This document shows, piece after piece, positions 1 to 6,004 of a stretch of 6,573 nucleotides of DNA. Numbering within the stretch: position 1 is the first letter of the stretch; each line of letters opens with the position of its first letter. Under the pieces are notes generated by a model that was not told the origin of the DNA, made no database searches, and worked only from the letters and a program-made list of their open reading frames with translations. The stretch lies in NCBI GenBank assembly GCA_002403785.1, contig DHIM01000266.1:619-7191 (forward strand), written 5' to 3'. Made by a program: the position numbers and the translations under genes. Source of the DNA: Clostridium sp. UBA4746 (GTDB taxonomy: Bacteria > Bacillota > Clostridia > Clostridiales > Clostridiaceae).

Positions 1-964
1 GTTGAGATAAGGCATAGGTAGTCAAATTTTTTTCAATGTGTTCCACATTATTCATGCCAATCTTATTTAGTGTTTTAATAGCTGATACTAGAGCAATCGA
101 CCCTATAACATTGGGGGAACCAGCCTCATGTTTCTCAGGGGAGTTATTCCACTTTATAAAATCGTGAGTAACAATATCTACTGTTCCACCACCTACCATA
201 TCAGGTTCACATTTATCTAATATACTTTTAGGTCCTATTAATACTCCAATTCCAAAAGGAGCATACATTTTATGAGCAGAGAAAATTAAAAAATCTATAT
301 TATATTCTGAATTCTCATTACTCATTATAAAAGGAGCATGAGGTATTAATTGTGCACCATCAACAAGTAATTTTGAGCCAAATTTGTGAACTAACTTAGC
401 TATATCATAAATCTTGTTTTTATAGCCTGTAATGTTTGAAGCACCTGTAATTGTGACTAGTCTTATATAATTACTATATTTATTTAGTTTAGATTCTAAA
501 TCATCTATTGACAACATTCCAGATTCATCTATAGATATATAATCAACAGTAAATTTATCTCTCCAAGGCAGGTCGTTTGAGTGATGCTCCATATCTGTTG
601 TTAATATAACATTTTTTTTATAGGGATCAAACAATAGGTTAGAAAGTTTGTTAAAAGCTTCTGTAGAATTTTTAACATAAATTACTGTATTACTAGAATT
701 AGCATTAACAAATTTTCTTAGAATAATTCTAGAATCCTCATATAATTTGGTAGTTAGTTGAGACTTATATCCTTCACCACGATGAATGGAGGAATACCAA
801 GGAGCAAAATCAATAATATCTTCCATAACAGACTTAAAAGGTGGTGTAGTTGCTGCATTATCAAAATTAATTGCAGTAACATACTTTCCAGATATAAGTG
901 GTACCTTTTTATTTACGCCAAGTAGCAGATTTCTGTAGCTTGTACTATTATCTTTAATTGACAT
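1..964 (-). CDS. SufS/Csd-like class V aminotransferase-fold PLP enzyme (partial, C-terminus beyond window)
   Basis: The first 321 codons of a fold-type I PLP enzyme of the class V aminotransferase family, in the group of SufS/Csd cysteine desulfurases and selenocysteine lyases. Visible motifs are NFDNAATTPP (33-42), MEHHSNDLPW with the cofactor-stacking histidine (125-134), DGAQ (202-205), and SAHKMYAPFGIG with the predicted PLP lysine K232. KHEAGSPN (278-285) matches the EAGTPN segment of SufS proteins. The catalytic-cysteine region lies past the left edge, so desulfurase activity cannot be confirmed; related class V enzymes with other substrates remain possible. The ATG at 962-964 is preceded by a strong GAGGAGGAG site 4 to 6 nt away. 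It sits 93 bp downstream of hisS on the same strand and may be cotranscribed with it, although a dyad in the gap suggests separate control. It is clearly distinct from the plus-strand iscS in this window. Confidence 0.9.
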   Translation of the reverse strand, partial: MSIKDNSTSYRNLLLGVNKKVPLISGKYVTAINFDNAATTPPFKSVMEDIIDFAPWYSSIHRGEGYKSQLTTKLYEDSRIILRKFVNANSSNTVIYVKNSTEAFNKLSNLLFDPYKKNVILTTDMEHHSNDLPWRDKFTVDYISIDESGMLSIDDLESKLNKYSNYIRLVTITGASNITGYKNKIYDIAKLVHKFGSKLLVDGAQLIPHAPFIMSNENSEYNIDFLIFSAHKMYAPFGIGVLIGPKSILDKCEPDMVGGGTVDIVTHDFIKWNNSPEKHEAGSPNVIGSIALVSAIKTLNKIGMNNVEHIEKNLTTYALSQ

Positions 965-972
965 GATACTCC

Positions 973-1016
973 TCCTCGTAAAATTATCACAGTATATAGT
1001 ATTAATTTTACGAGGA
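973..1016 (-). promoter_or_regulatory. 14-bp dyad overlapping the ribosome binding site of the SufS-like gene
   Basis: Perfect inverted repeat: TCCTCGTAAAATTA at 973-986 and its reverse complement at 1003-1016, with a 16-bp centre. In the minus-strand RNA the promoter-distal arm ends in GAGGA, the 5' part of the gene's Shine-Dalgarno stretch, so the stem would pair UCCUC with GAGGA and partly hide the site. The centre holds TATACT and an extended -10-like TGTGATAAT, but no convincing -35, so this could equally be a protein operator over a weak promoter. No U-run follows, so it is not a terminator. The repeat is certain; the function is inferred. Confidence 0.6.
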
Positions 1017-1057
1017 AAAGGTGATTAAAAAATAATCATATTTTTGTTTGATTTTTT

Positions 1058-2380
1058 TTATACATTAACTATTTTATAAGCAATGCTTGAGTCAACAGTT
1101 GTCTGCTCGCCAGTTACCATATTTTTTATTGTTACTGTTTTATTTTGTACTTCTTCATCACCTATTAAAATTGCAAAAGGAATACTTAATTTATTAGCAT
1201 ACCCAAGTTTCTTTACTATTTTAGCGTCCTCAAGGTATATTTCTGTAATCATGCCCTTATCTCTTAAAGTATTTGCAAAGGATATTCCATAATCAATATT
1301 ATTATTATTATTTAATGGTATTATTAGTACCTTTGTTATACAGGTTTTAGTATCATTATCAAAGAATCCGACTTCATTCAACTGATAGAATAAACGTGTA
1401 AGGCCAATTGAAATTCCTACTCCAGGTAACTTTTGTTTTGTATAATACTCTGCTAAATTATCATATCGTCCACCTGAACAAACAGAACCAATAGATGGAT
1501 ACTCATTTAAAAATGTTTCATAAACTGTTCCTGTGTAATAATCAAGACCTCTAGATATTTTTAAATCTATTTTAATATTATCCTCAGGGACTCCAAACAA
1601 CTTTACATATTTAGTGACTGTTGAAAGCTCGCATATGCCCTCTTTAAAACTTTCATTAGAAATGTTTAAATTCGTTAATAATAATAAAATATCTTGATTA
1701 CTTCCAGTTATATTAATGAATTCAAGAATTTTTTCTACAACTTCATTACTTAAGCCACTACTTAATAGTTCATTTGTTGCAGTTAATACACCAATTTTAT
1801 CTATCTTATCAATAATTCTTAAAACGTCAGATTTATCGTCTATTTCTAAAGATTCAAAAAAACCATTTAAAAGTTTTCTATTATTTATTTTTATGGTGAA
1901 ATCTTCGAAACCAAGATTGTTGAAGATTGAATAAATAATACTAGGTATTTCAGCATCATTTAAAATGCTTAAACTATTGTTACCAACAATATCAATATCG
2001 CATTGGTAAAATTCACGAAAACGCCCTTTTTGATTTCTCTCTCCTCTATAAACCTTACCAATTTGGTATCTTCTAAAAGGGAAAATTAATGAATTATAAT
2101 TCTGAGCCACATACCGTGCGAGTGGAACAGTTAAATCAAACCTAAGGGATAAATCATTATTACCTTTTGAAAATCTATAAATTTGCTTTTCAGTTTCTCC
2201 CCCACCTTTTGCGAGCAGAATTTCAGATTTTTCTATCACTGGTGTATCTATGGGCATAAAGCCAAAGCTTTCATATGTTTTTCTTATAGTATCTGATAAT
2301 TTGTTGAACTGAATTTGATCTGCTGGCAGTAATTCCATAAATCCAGGTAGAATTGATGGTTTTACAATCTCATTTTTCAT
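1058..2380 (-). CDS. hisS: Histidyl-tRNA synthetase, RFDLTVP-type
   Basis: Class II aminoacyl-tRNA synthetase of 440 residues that activates histidine with ATP and charges tRNA-His in the cytoplasm. Visible motifs: N-terminal PGFMELLP (12-19); RFDLTVPLARYVA (80-92); class II motif 2, from FRRYQIGKVYRGER (102-115) to GRFREFYQCDIDIVG (119-133); the histidine-specific signature RGLDYYTGTVYE (278-289); SGGRYDNL (302-309); motif 3, GVGISIGLTRL (320-330). A C-terminal anticodon-binding domain occupies about 348-436. Intact histidine-binding motifs argue against the HisZ regulatory paralogue. The RFDLTVP segment resembles eukaryotic and archaeal-type HisRS; the common E. coli-type enzyme has RPEGTAG there. 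This may therefore be an alternative or transferred HisRS, possibly not the only one in the genome. The ATG at 2378-2380 follows AGGAGGT at 7-nt spacing. Upstream lie a good sigma-A-type promoter and a leader terminator. Confidence 0.95.
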   Translation of the reverse strand: MKNEIVKPSILPGFMELLPADQIQFNKLSDTIRKTYESFGFMPIDTPVIEKSEILLAKGGGETEKQIYRFSKGNNDLSLRFDLTVPLARYVAQNYNSLIFPFRRYQIGKVYRGERNQKGRFREFYQCDIDIVGNNSLSILNDAEIPSIIYSIFNNLGFEDFTIKINNRKLLNGFFESLEIDDKSDVLRIIDKIDKIGVLTATNELLSSGLSNEVVEKILEFINITGSNQDILLLLTNLNISNESFKEGICELSTVTKYVKLFGVPEDNIKIDLKISRGLDYYTGTVYETFLNEYPSIGSVCSGGRYDNLAEYYTKQKLPGVGISIGLTRLFYQLNEVGFFDNDTKTCITKVLIIPLNNNNNIDYGISFANTLRDKGMITEIYLEDAKIVKKLGYANKLSIPFAILIGDEEVQNKTVTIKNMVTGEQTTVDSSIAYKIVNV

Positions 2381-2404
2381 TTTTAATACCTCCTATAAAA
2401 ACAT

Positions 2405-2438
2405 AAAAAACCCGACGTAAGTGGCGTACCTACGTGGG
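2405..2438 (-). terminator. Intrinsic terminator in the hisS leader (attenuator candidate)
   Basis: In the minus-strand RNA, CCC-ACGUAGGU, loop ACGCC, ACUUACGU, a bulged C and GGG form an 11-bp stem containing one G-U pair. Six U follow (2410 down to 2405). It has a T-tract only in the minus direction. It lies between the predicted hisS promoter and the hisS ribosome binding site, with no minus-strand gene upstream to terminate, so it most likely attenuates hisS or ends a tiny leader RNA. I could not find a convincing antiterminator pairing in the short leader. Confidence 0.75.
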
Positions 2439-2464
2439 TGTTAATCCTCTAGAGCGTTTTTTAA

Positions 2465-2493
2465 ATTATACTATAAATAATTGAATACTACAA
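2465..2493 (-). promoter_or_regulatory. Predicted sigma-A promoter of hisS
   Basis: On the minus strand, the -35 is TTGTAG (2493-2488), the spacer is 17 bp and the -10 is a consensus TATAAT (2470-2465). The predicted start is near 2458, giving a leader of about 78 nt before the hisS ATG. That is too short for a T-box leader. Confidence 0.7.
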
Positions 2494-2644
2494 GGATGAA
2501 TATGTATTAGTGAGTACGTTACCTCTAAAATTTTACTGAATATATAATGTGGAGCATTACGGATGTATAGGCTGATTATTGACGTATAATCAAAAAAAAT
2601 GGATTATATTTGGAGATAATAAAAGAAATTTTAATTATTTATAG

Positions 2645-2673
2645 TTGACAAGATTACTAGGGTTTGATATTAT
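2645..2673 (+). promoter_or_regulatory. Predicted sigma-A promoter of the iscR operon
   Basis: Perfect TTGACA -35 (2645-2650), 17-bp spacer, TATTAT -10 (2668-2673); the start is expected near 2680, leaving a leader of about 190 nt. The spacer contains ACTAGGGTTT, and ACTAGG recurs in the hairpin upstream of the second iscU. Autoregulation by IscR is expected from the family, but I see no full match to the E. coli type 1 or type 2 IscR site. Confidence 0.75.
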
Positions 2674-2694
2674 GAATTTAGAAAGTATAGTAAA

Positions 2695-2863
2695 ACACTC
2701 TACTTTAACGACATTTCAGAAGGAAAGTCCCCTCTGTTATAAAAGTAGGGATTACATACTTAGCTAAAGTGAAACTTCAGTAGGAGTGTAAATCTTCTTC
2801 TGAAGTCGTTAATATGCAGCACCGCAGGTGATGAATAGCTACGCAGGTGATGATAAAGGAGTG
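2695..2863 (+). promoter_or_regulatory. Structured iscR leader RNA with alternative pairings (unidentified cis-regulator candidate)
   Basis: Main stem: TTAACGAC (2705-2712) and TTCAGAAG (2715-2722) pair with GTCGTTAA (2805-2812) and CTTCTGAA (2797-2804), giving 16 Watson-Crick pairs with a 2-nt bulge. Competing elements are: a local hairpin CAGA-A-GGA, loop AAG, TCC-CC-TCTG (2717-2736); CTACTTT (2700-2706) with AAAGTAG (2742-2748); ACACTCTAC (2695-2703) with GTAGGAGTGT (2780-2789, one bulged G); and ACTTCAG (2774-2780) with CTGAAGT (2800-2806). CACTCT (2696-2701) can also pair with the iscR Shine-Dalgarno GGAGTG (2858-2863, one G-U). The element lies wholly inside the predicted leader and has no U-tract, so control of translation is likelier than termination. 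It matches no riboswitch class I can recall. A decayed inverted-repeat mobile element is an alternative reading. Confidence 0.55.
2823..2853 (+). repeat. 12-bp direct repeat carrying AGGTGAT, just upstream of iscR
   Basis: CGCAGGTGATGA occurs at 2823-2834 and 2842-2853, 19 bp apart. Each copy holds AGGTGAT, complementary to the conserved 3' end of 16S rRNA. Neither has a start codon at normal spacing; the iscR start uses a third site, AAAGGAG (2856-2862). The first copy also lies in a small CACC-GCA-GGTG hairpin (2820-2830). Possible ribosome standby or decoy sites, or simply a small tandem duplication. Confidence 0.7.
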
Positions 2864-2868
2864 AGTAT

Positions 2869-3309
2869 ATGAAATTATCTACGAAGGGAAGATATGGGGT
2901 TAAAGCTATGGTAGACCTGGCAATAAATTATGGAGAACGACCTGTATCTATAAAATGTATATCAGAAAGACAAAGTATTTCTGAATATTATTTAGAACAA
3001 TTATTCTCATCACTTCGAAAGGCTAAACTTATTAAAAGTGTAAGAGGATCTCAGGGTGGTTATATACTTAATAGACCACCAGAGGAAATAACCATATATG
3101 ATATTATTAATGTTTTAGAAGGACCAATAGAAATTTCTAACTGTCTTGAAGACGAAGAATGCACTAATATTGATTGTTGTGCTACTAGACCATTATGGAA
3201 GAAAATAAAAAATAGTATAGATAGTGTGACTACCTCAATAAATTTAAAAGATATTGTATCTGATTATAATGAAATGACACTAATTAAAGGAGTGAAAAAT
3301 AATGAATAA
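2869..3309 (+). CDS. iscR: Rrf2-family Fe-S cluster regulator IscR
   Basis: DNA-binding regulator of 146 residues, close to the usual Rrf2 length. The N-terminal part (MKLSTKGRYGVKAMVDLA) and winged helix (about 28-67, including YLEQLFSSLRKAKLI and SVRGSQGGY) are clear. E43 occupies the position of the glutamate known to influence site selectivity in E. coli IscR. Cysteines at 92, 98 and 104 keep the CX5CX5C spacing of the [2Fe-2S] site. The fourth E. coli ligand, H107, is replaced by R107, and there is an additional C103, so the fourth ligand may differ. It heads the iscRSU-mnmA operon, with its last 8 bases overlapping iscS, which fits autoregulation of Fe-S assembly. The ATG is chosen for AAAGGAG at 6-nt spacing and the conserved N-terminus. 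In Firmicutes the related CymR controls cysteine metabolism; the cluster cysteines favour IscR here. Confidence 0.92.
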   Translation: MKLSTKGRYGVKAMVDLAINYGERPVSIKCISERQSISEYYLEQLFSSLRKAKLIKSVRGSQGGYILNRPPEEITIYDIINVLEGPIEISNCLEDEECTNIDCCATRPLWKKIKNSIDSVTTSINLKDIVSDYNEMTLIKGVKNNE

Positions 3310-4486
3310 ATCAATTTACATGGACCATGCTGCAACCACATATACTAAGAAAGAAGTTTTGGAAGAAATGCTTCCTTATTTTACAACATATTTTGGAAAT
3401 CCTTCTTCAATATATTCTCTAGCAAGAGAAACTAAAAAGTCAATTGATATTGGACGAGACAAGGTTGCGAAAGCAATAAATGCTGATTCAAATGAAATCT
3501 TTTTTACTAATGGAGGTTCAGAATCAGATAATTGGGCTATAAAGGGAATAGCTTCTGCTTATAAGAAAAAGGGAAATCATATTATAACAACAGTTATTGA
3601 ACATCATGCTGTACTTCATACTTGCGAGTATTTAGCTAAAAATGGTTTTGATATTACATATTTACCAGTTGATGAATATGGATTTATTAGTATTAAAGAT
3701 TTGGAAAATGCAATTACAGACAAAACTATTTTAGTATCAGTAATGTTTGCGAACAATGAAATTGGAACAATAGAGCCAATAAAAGAAATAGGGGCATTAT
3801 GTAGAAGTAAAAAAATAATTTTCCATACTGATGCAGTTCAAGCTGTAGGACATATCCCAGTGGATGTAAAAGAAATGAACATAGATTTATTATCTCTATC
3901 TGGACATAAATTCTATGGACCAAAGGGTATAGGAGCATTATATGTAAAAAAAGGCATTAAAATAGATAATTTAATACATGGTGGAGGACAAGAAAGAAAT
4001 AGACGAGCAGGTACAGAAAATGTTGCTGGTATAGTTGGAATTGGTAAAGCTCTTGAGCTAGCTGTTGAGAACATGGAAGAAAATAATAAAAAACTAGTTT
4101 ATCTACGAGATAAACTTATGAATGGATTATTAAAAGTACCTTACACAAGGCTTAATGGACCAAGAGGAGAAAAAAGACTTCCCGGGAATTCTAATACATG
4201 CTTTAGGTTTGTTGAAGGTGAATCTATATTATTAATGCTCGATGCAAATGGTATTGCAGCCTCAAGCGGAAGTGCATGTACATCTGGTTCTTTAGATCCC
4301 TCTCACGTACTTCTTGCTATAGGTCTTATTCATGAGATAGCTCATGGATCTGTAAGATTAACTTTAGGTGATGCTACCACTGAGGAAGAAGTAGATTTTG
4401 TGTTAGAAACAGTTCCAAAGGTTATTAAAAGATTAAGGGATATGTCACCACTATGGGATGACTTCTTAAAGAAAGGGGAAAAATAA
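3302..4486 (+). CDS. iscS: Cysteine desulfurase IscS (NifS/IscS class)
   Basis: PLP-dependent enzyme of 394 residues that converts cysteine to alanine and carries the sulfur as a persulfide to IscU for cluster assembly and to MnmA for tRNA thiolation. Visible motifs: MDHAATT (7-13), the NGGSESDN cofactor loop (70-77), EHHAV (100-104), TDAVQ (176-180), SGHKFYGPKGIG with PLP lysine K203, RRAGTENVAG (234-243), and SSGSACTSGS with catalytic C326 on the long mobile loop typical of group I desulfurases. The C-terminus is rich in charged residues. The start overlaps the end of iscR by 8 bp and follows AAAGGAG (3286-3292), which suggests translational coupling. iscU begins 2 bp after the stop. NifS-type naming is possible, but no nif genes are in view. 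Confidence 0.96.
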   Translation: MNKSIYMDHAATTYTKKEVLEEMLPYFTTYFGNPSSIYSLARETKKSIDIGRDKVAKAINADSNEIFFTNGGSESDNWAIKGIASAYKKKGNHIITTVIEHHAVLHTCEYLAKNGFDITYLPVDEYGFISIKDLENAITDKTILVSVMFANNEIGTIEPIKEIGALCRSKKIIFHTDAVQAVGHIPVDVKEMNIDLLSLSGHKFYGPKGIGALYVKKGIKIDNLIHGGGQERNRRAGTENVAGIVGIGKALELAVENMEENNKKLVYLRDKLMNGLLKVPYTRLNGPRGEKRLPGNSNTCFRFVEGESILLMLDANGIAASSGSACTSGSLDPSHVLLAIGLIHEIAHGSVRLTLGDATTEEEVDFVLETVPKVIKRLRDMSPLWDDFLKKGEK

Positions 4487-4488
4487 TT

Positions 4489-4917
4489 ATGATATATAGT
4501 GAAAAAGTTATGGACCATTTTACAAATCCAAGAAATGTAGGCGAGATTCCAGATGCAAGTGGAATTGGTGAAGTTGGTAATGCTAAATGTGGTGATATTA
4601 TGAAAGTTTATTTAAAAGTAGAAGATAATATAGTAGTAGATGCAAAATTTAAAACTTTTGGTTGTGGATCAGCGATTGCTTCCTCGAGTATGGCGACAGA
4701 GCTCATTAAGGGTAAATCTATAGATGATGCATGGACGTTAACAAATTTAGCTGTAGCTGAAGCCTTAGATGGACTTCCAGCAATAAAAATGCATTGCTCG
4801 GTACTCGCTGAAGAAGCTATTCACTTAGCAATCAACGATTACAGAACTAAAGCAGGACTAGAAGTATGGAATTATAAAGAACATGACGATGAACATGGTG
4901 AAAAACACGAAGAATAG
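4489..4917 (+). CDS. iscU: Fe-S cluster scaffold protein IscU (first copy)
   Basis: Scaffold of 142 residues on which IscS sulfur and iron form Fe-S clusters before transfer to target proteins. The three ligand cysteines are present: C34 in AKCGD (with D36), C59 in FGCGSAIASS, and C103 in MHCSVLAEEA. LPAIK (97-101) corresponds to the LPPVK motif that recruits the HscA chaperone in proteobacteria, although no hscAB is in the window. The family core ends near residue 128; a tail rich in Asp, Glu and His (EHDDEHGEKHEE, 131-142) is added and could bind metal, which is inference. The gene sits 2 bp after iscS and 10 bp before mnmA. Its ribosome binding site, AAAGGGG, is spaced about 10 nt from the ATG. 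It shares about 65% identity with the second copy at 6159-6557. Confidence 0.95.
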   Translation: MIYSEKVMDHFTNPRNVGEIPDASGIGEVGNAKCGDIMKVYLKVEDNIVVDAKFKTFGCGSAIASSSMATELIKGKSIDDAWTLTNLAVAEALDGLPAIKMHCSVLAEEAIHLAINDYRTKAGLEVWNYKEHDDEHGEKHEE

Positions 4918-4922
4918 GTGAT
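4916..4922 (+). promoter_or_regulatory. AGGTGAT ribosome binding site of mnmA
   Basis: AGGTGAT overlaps the iscU stop codon and lies 5 nt before the mnmA ATG, so coupled translation is likely. It shows that AGGTGAT works as a Shine-Dalgarno sequence in this organism, which bears on the two copies upstream of iscR. Confidence 0.75.
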
Positions 4923-4927
4923 ATAAA

Positions 4928-6004
4928 ATGAAGAAAAAAGTAGTTATTGGAATGAGTGGTGGAGTAGATAGCTCTGTAGCTGCATATCTTTTGAAAGAGA
5001 AAGGTTATGAAGTTATAGGAATTATGATGAAGCTCTCCCCAGATAATCCTGATTATGAAGAAAATGAAGGCGGATGTTGTTCTATTTCAGCCGCAAATGA
5101 CGCAAGGCGCGTTGCAGATGTATTAGATATACCCTTTTATGTTATGAATTTTAAAGATGTTTTTAAGACAAATGTTATTGATAACTTTGTTGACGAATAT
5201 ATGGAAGGCAGAACTCCTAATCCATGTATTGTTTGTAATAAGACTATTAAATTCAAAGAATTTCTAAGAAAAGCCAAGGCGCTTGGGGCTGATTATATAG
5301 CCACGGGACATTATGCTAAAATTGAAAAATGCGATGACAGATATGTACTTAAAAAATCAGAAGATGATAAAAAGGATCAAACTTATGCTTTGTATACCTT
5401 AACTCAAGAGCAACTAAGTCACACTTTAATGCCCTGTGGGGATTATTCAAAACCTGAAATACGTAAAATAGCGGAGCGAATTGGACTAAAAGTTTATAAG
5501 AAAAGGGACAGTCAAGAAATTTGTTTTATACCCGATAACGACCATGGAGCTTATATAAAGAAATATAGTGGTAGGGACATAAAGCCAGGAAAGTTTGTTG
5601 ATAAGCAAGGAAAAGTTATGGGAATACACAAAGGAATAGTCTACTACACTATAGGACAGCGAAAAGGATTAGGTATAGCAGTAGGCAAGCCTATTTTCGT
5701 TAATGATATAAACCCTCTAACTAACCAAGTGGTAATAGGAGGCGAAGAGGAAATTTTTAAAACTGAACTCATTGCGAAGGAGTTAAATTTTATTCTCTTT
5801 GATGAACTTACCACAAGTTTAAGAATTACAGCTAAGATTAGATATTCTGCAAAACCTCAATTAGCCACTTTAATTCCTATAGAAAATAATAGAGTAAAGG
5901 TTATTTTTGATGAAAAACAAAGGGCTATAACCAAGGGGCAATCAGTGGTTTTCTATTTAGAAAACTTAGTTGTTGGTGGTGGAATTATTGAGAAAATCTT
6001 ATAA
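4928..6004 (+). CDS. mnmA: tRNA-specific 2-thiouridylase MnmA
   Basis: ATP-dependent enzyme of 358 residues that replaces the 2-oxygen of wobble uridine U34 with sulfur in the tRNAs for Lys, Glu and Gln, using sulfur derived from IscS. Visible motifs: the PP-loop GMSGGVDSSVAA (8-19); TPNPCIVCNKTIKF (96-109), with C103 in the nucleophile position and C100 forming a CXXC; ATGHYAKI (125-132); SQEICFIPD (195-203), with the second catalytic C199; and YYTIGQRKGLGIA in the central domain. A C-terminal beta-barrel follows. The length is normal for the family. C100, C103 and C199 together would suit a cluster-binding variant; this is inference. Location directly behind iscSU is common in Clostridia and supplies sulfur within the operon. 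The end of the gene overlaps a promoter-like sequence directed at the second iscU. Confidence 0.96.
   Translation: MKKKVVIGMSGGVDSSVAAYLLKEKGYEVIGIMMKLSPDNPDYEENEGGCCSISAANDARRVADVLDIPFYVMNFKDVFKTNVIDNFVDEYMEGRTPNPCIVCNKTIKFKEFLRKAKALGADYIATGHYAKIEKCDDRYVLKKSEDDKKDQTYALYTLTQEQLSHTLMPCGDYSKPEIRKIAERIGLKVYKKRDSQEICFIPDNDHGAYIKKYSGRDIKPGKFVDKQGKVMGIHKGIVYYTIGQRKGLGIAVGKPIFVNDINPLTNQVVIGGEEEIFKTELIAKELNFILFDELTTSLRITAKIRYSAKPQLATLIPIENNRVKVIFDEKQRAITKGQSVVFYLENLVVGGGIIEKIL

Larger units (their letters stand above)
2381..2868. other. Divergent intergenic region between hisS and iscR
   Basis: 488 bp with no credible protein-coding gene on either strand. From left to right it holds the hisS ribosome binding site, the leader terminator and the hisS promoter. 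Next comes an AT-rich central stretch (about 2494-2640) with only a weak hairpin, GATTAT-N6-ATAATC (2574-2591), followed by eight A. A second weak plus-strand promoter-like pair is possible there: TTGACG (2579-2584), 17 bp, GATTAT (2602-2607). The right part holds the strong iscR promoter and a structured leader. The only open frames seen are mini-ORFs of a few codons, including ATG at 2831 to TGA at 2872 (13 codons, stop overlapping the iscR start), with no properly spaced ribosome binding site. Confidence 0.7.

Noticed and set aside
1022..1038. Terminator after hisS (TGATTA-N5-TAATCA)
   Set aside because: Only six A/T-rich pairs with no proper U-tract behind them on the minus strand, so read-through into the SufS-like gene is likely.
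1083..1292. Plus-strand open frame of 69 codons antisense to hisS
   Set aside because: It lies inside hisS on the opposite strand, has no ribosome binding site that I can see and no recognisable motif.
1716..1934. Plus-strand open frame of 72 codons antisense to hisS
   Set aside because: It is antisense to the strongly supported hisS frame; the composition is what chance gives in AT-rich DNA.
2381..2580. T-box leader for hisS
   Set aside because: No T-box sequence, specifier stem or AG-bulge was found on the minus strand upstream of hisS, and the promoter position leaves only about 78 nt.
2720..2731. GGAAAGTCC resembling the conserved start of RNase P RNA
   Set aside because: The other conserved RNase P RNA segments, and the required 350-nt length, are missing; the match is short.
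2831..2872. 13-codon mini-ORF whose TGA overlaps the iscR ATG
   Set aside because: AGGTGAT directly abuts or overlaps its ATG, leaving no usable spacing. The overlap could permit coupling, but there is no evidence of translation.
3726..3938. Minus-strand open frame of 70 codons within iscS
   Set aside because: It is opposite the conserved IscS active-site region, with no start signals; a shadow of the real gene.
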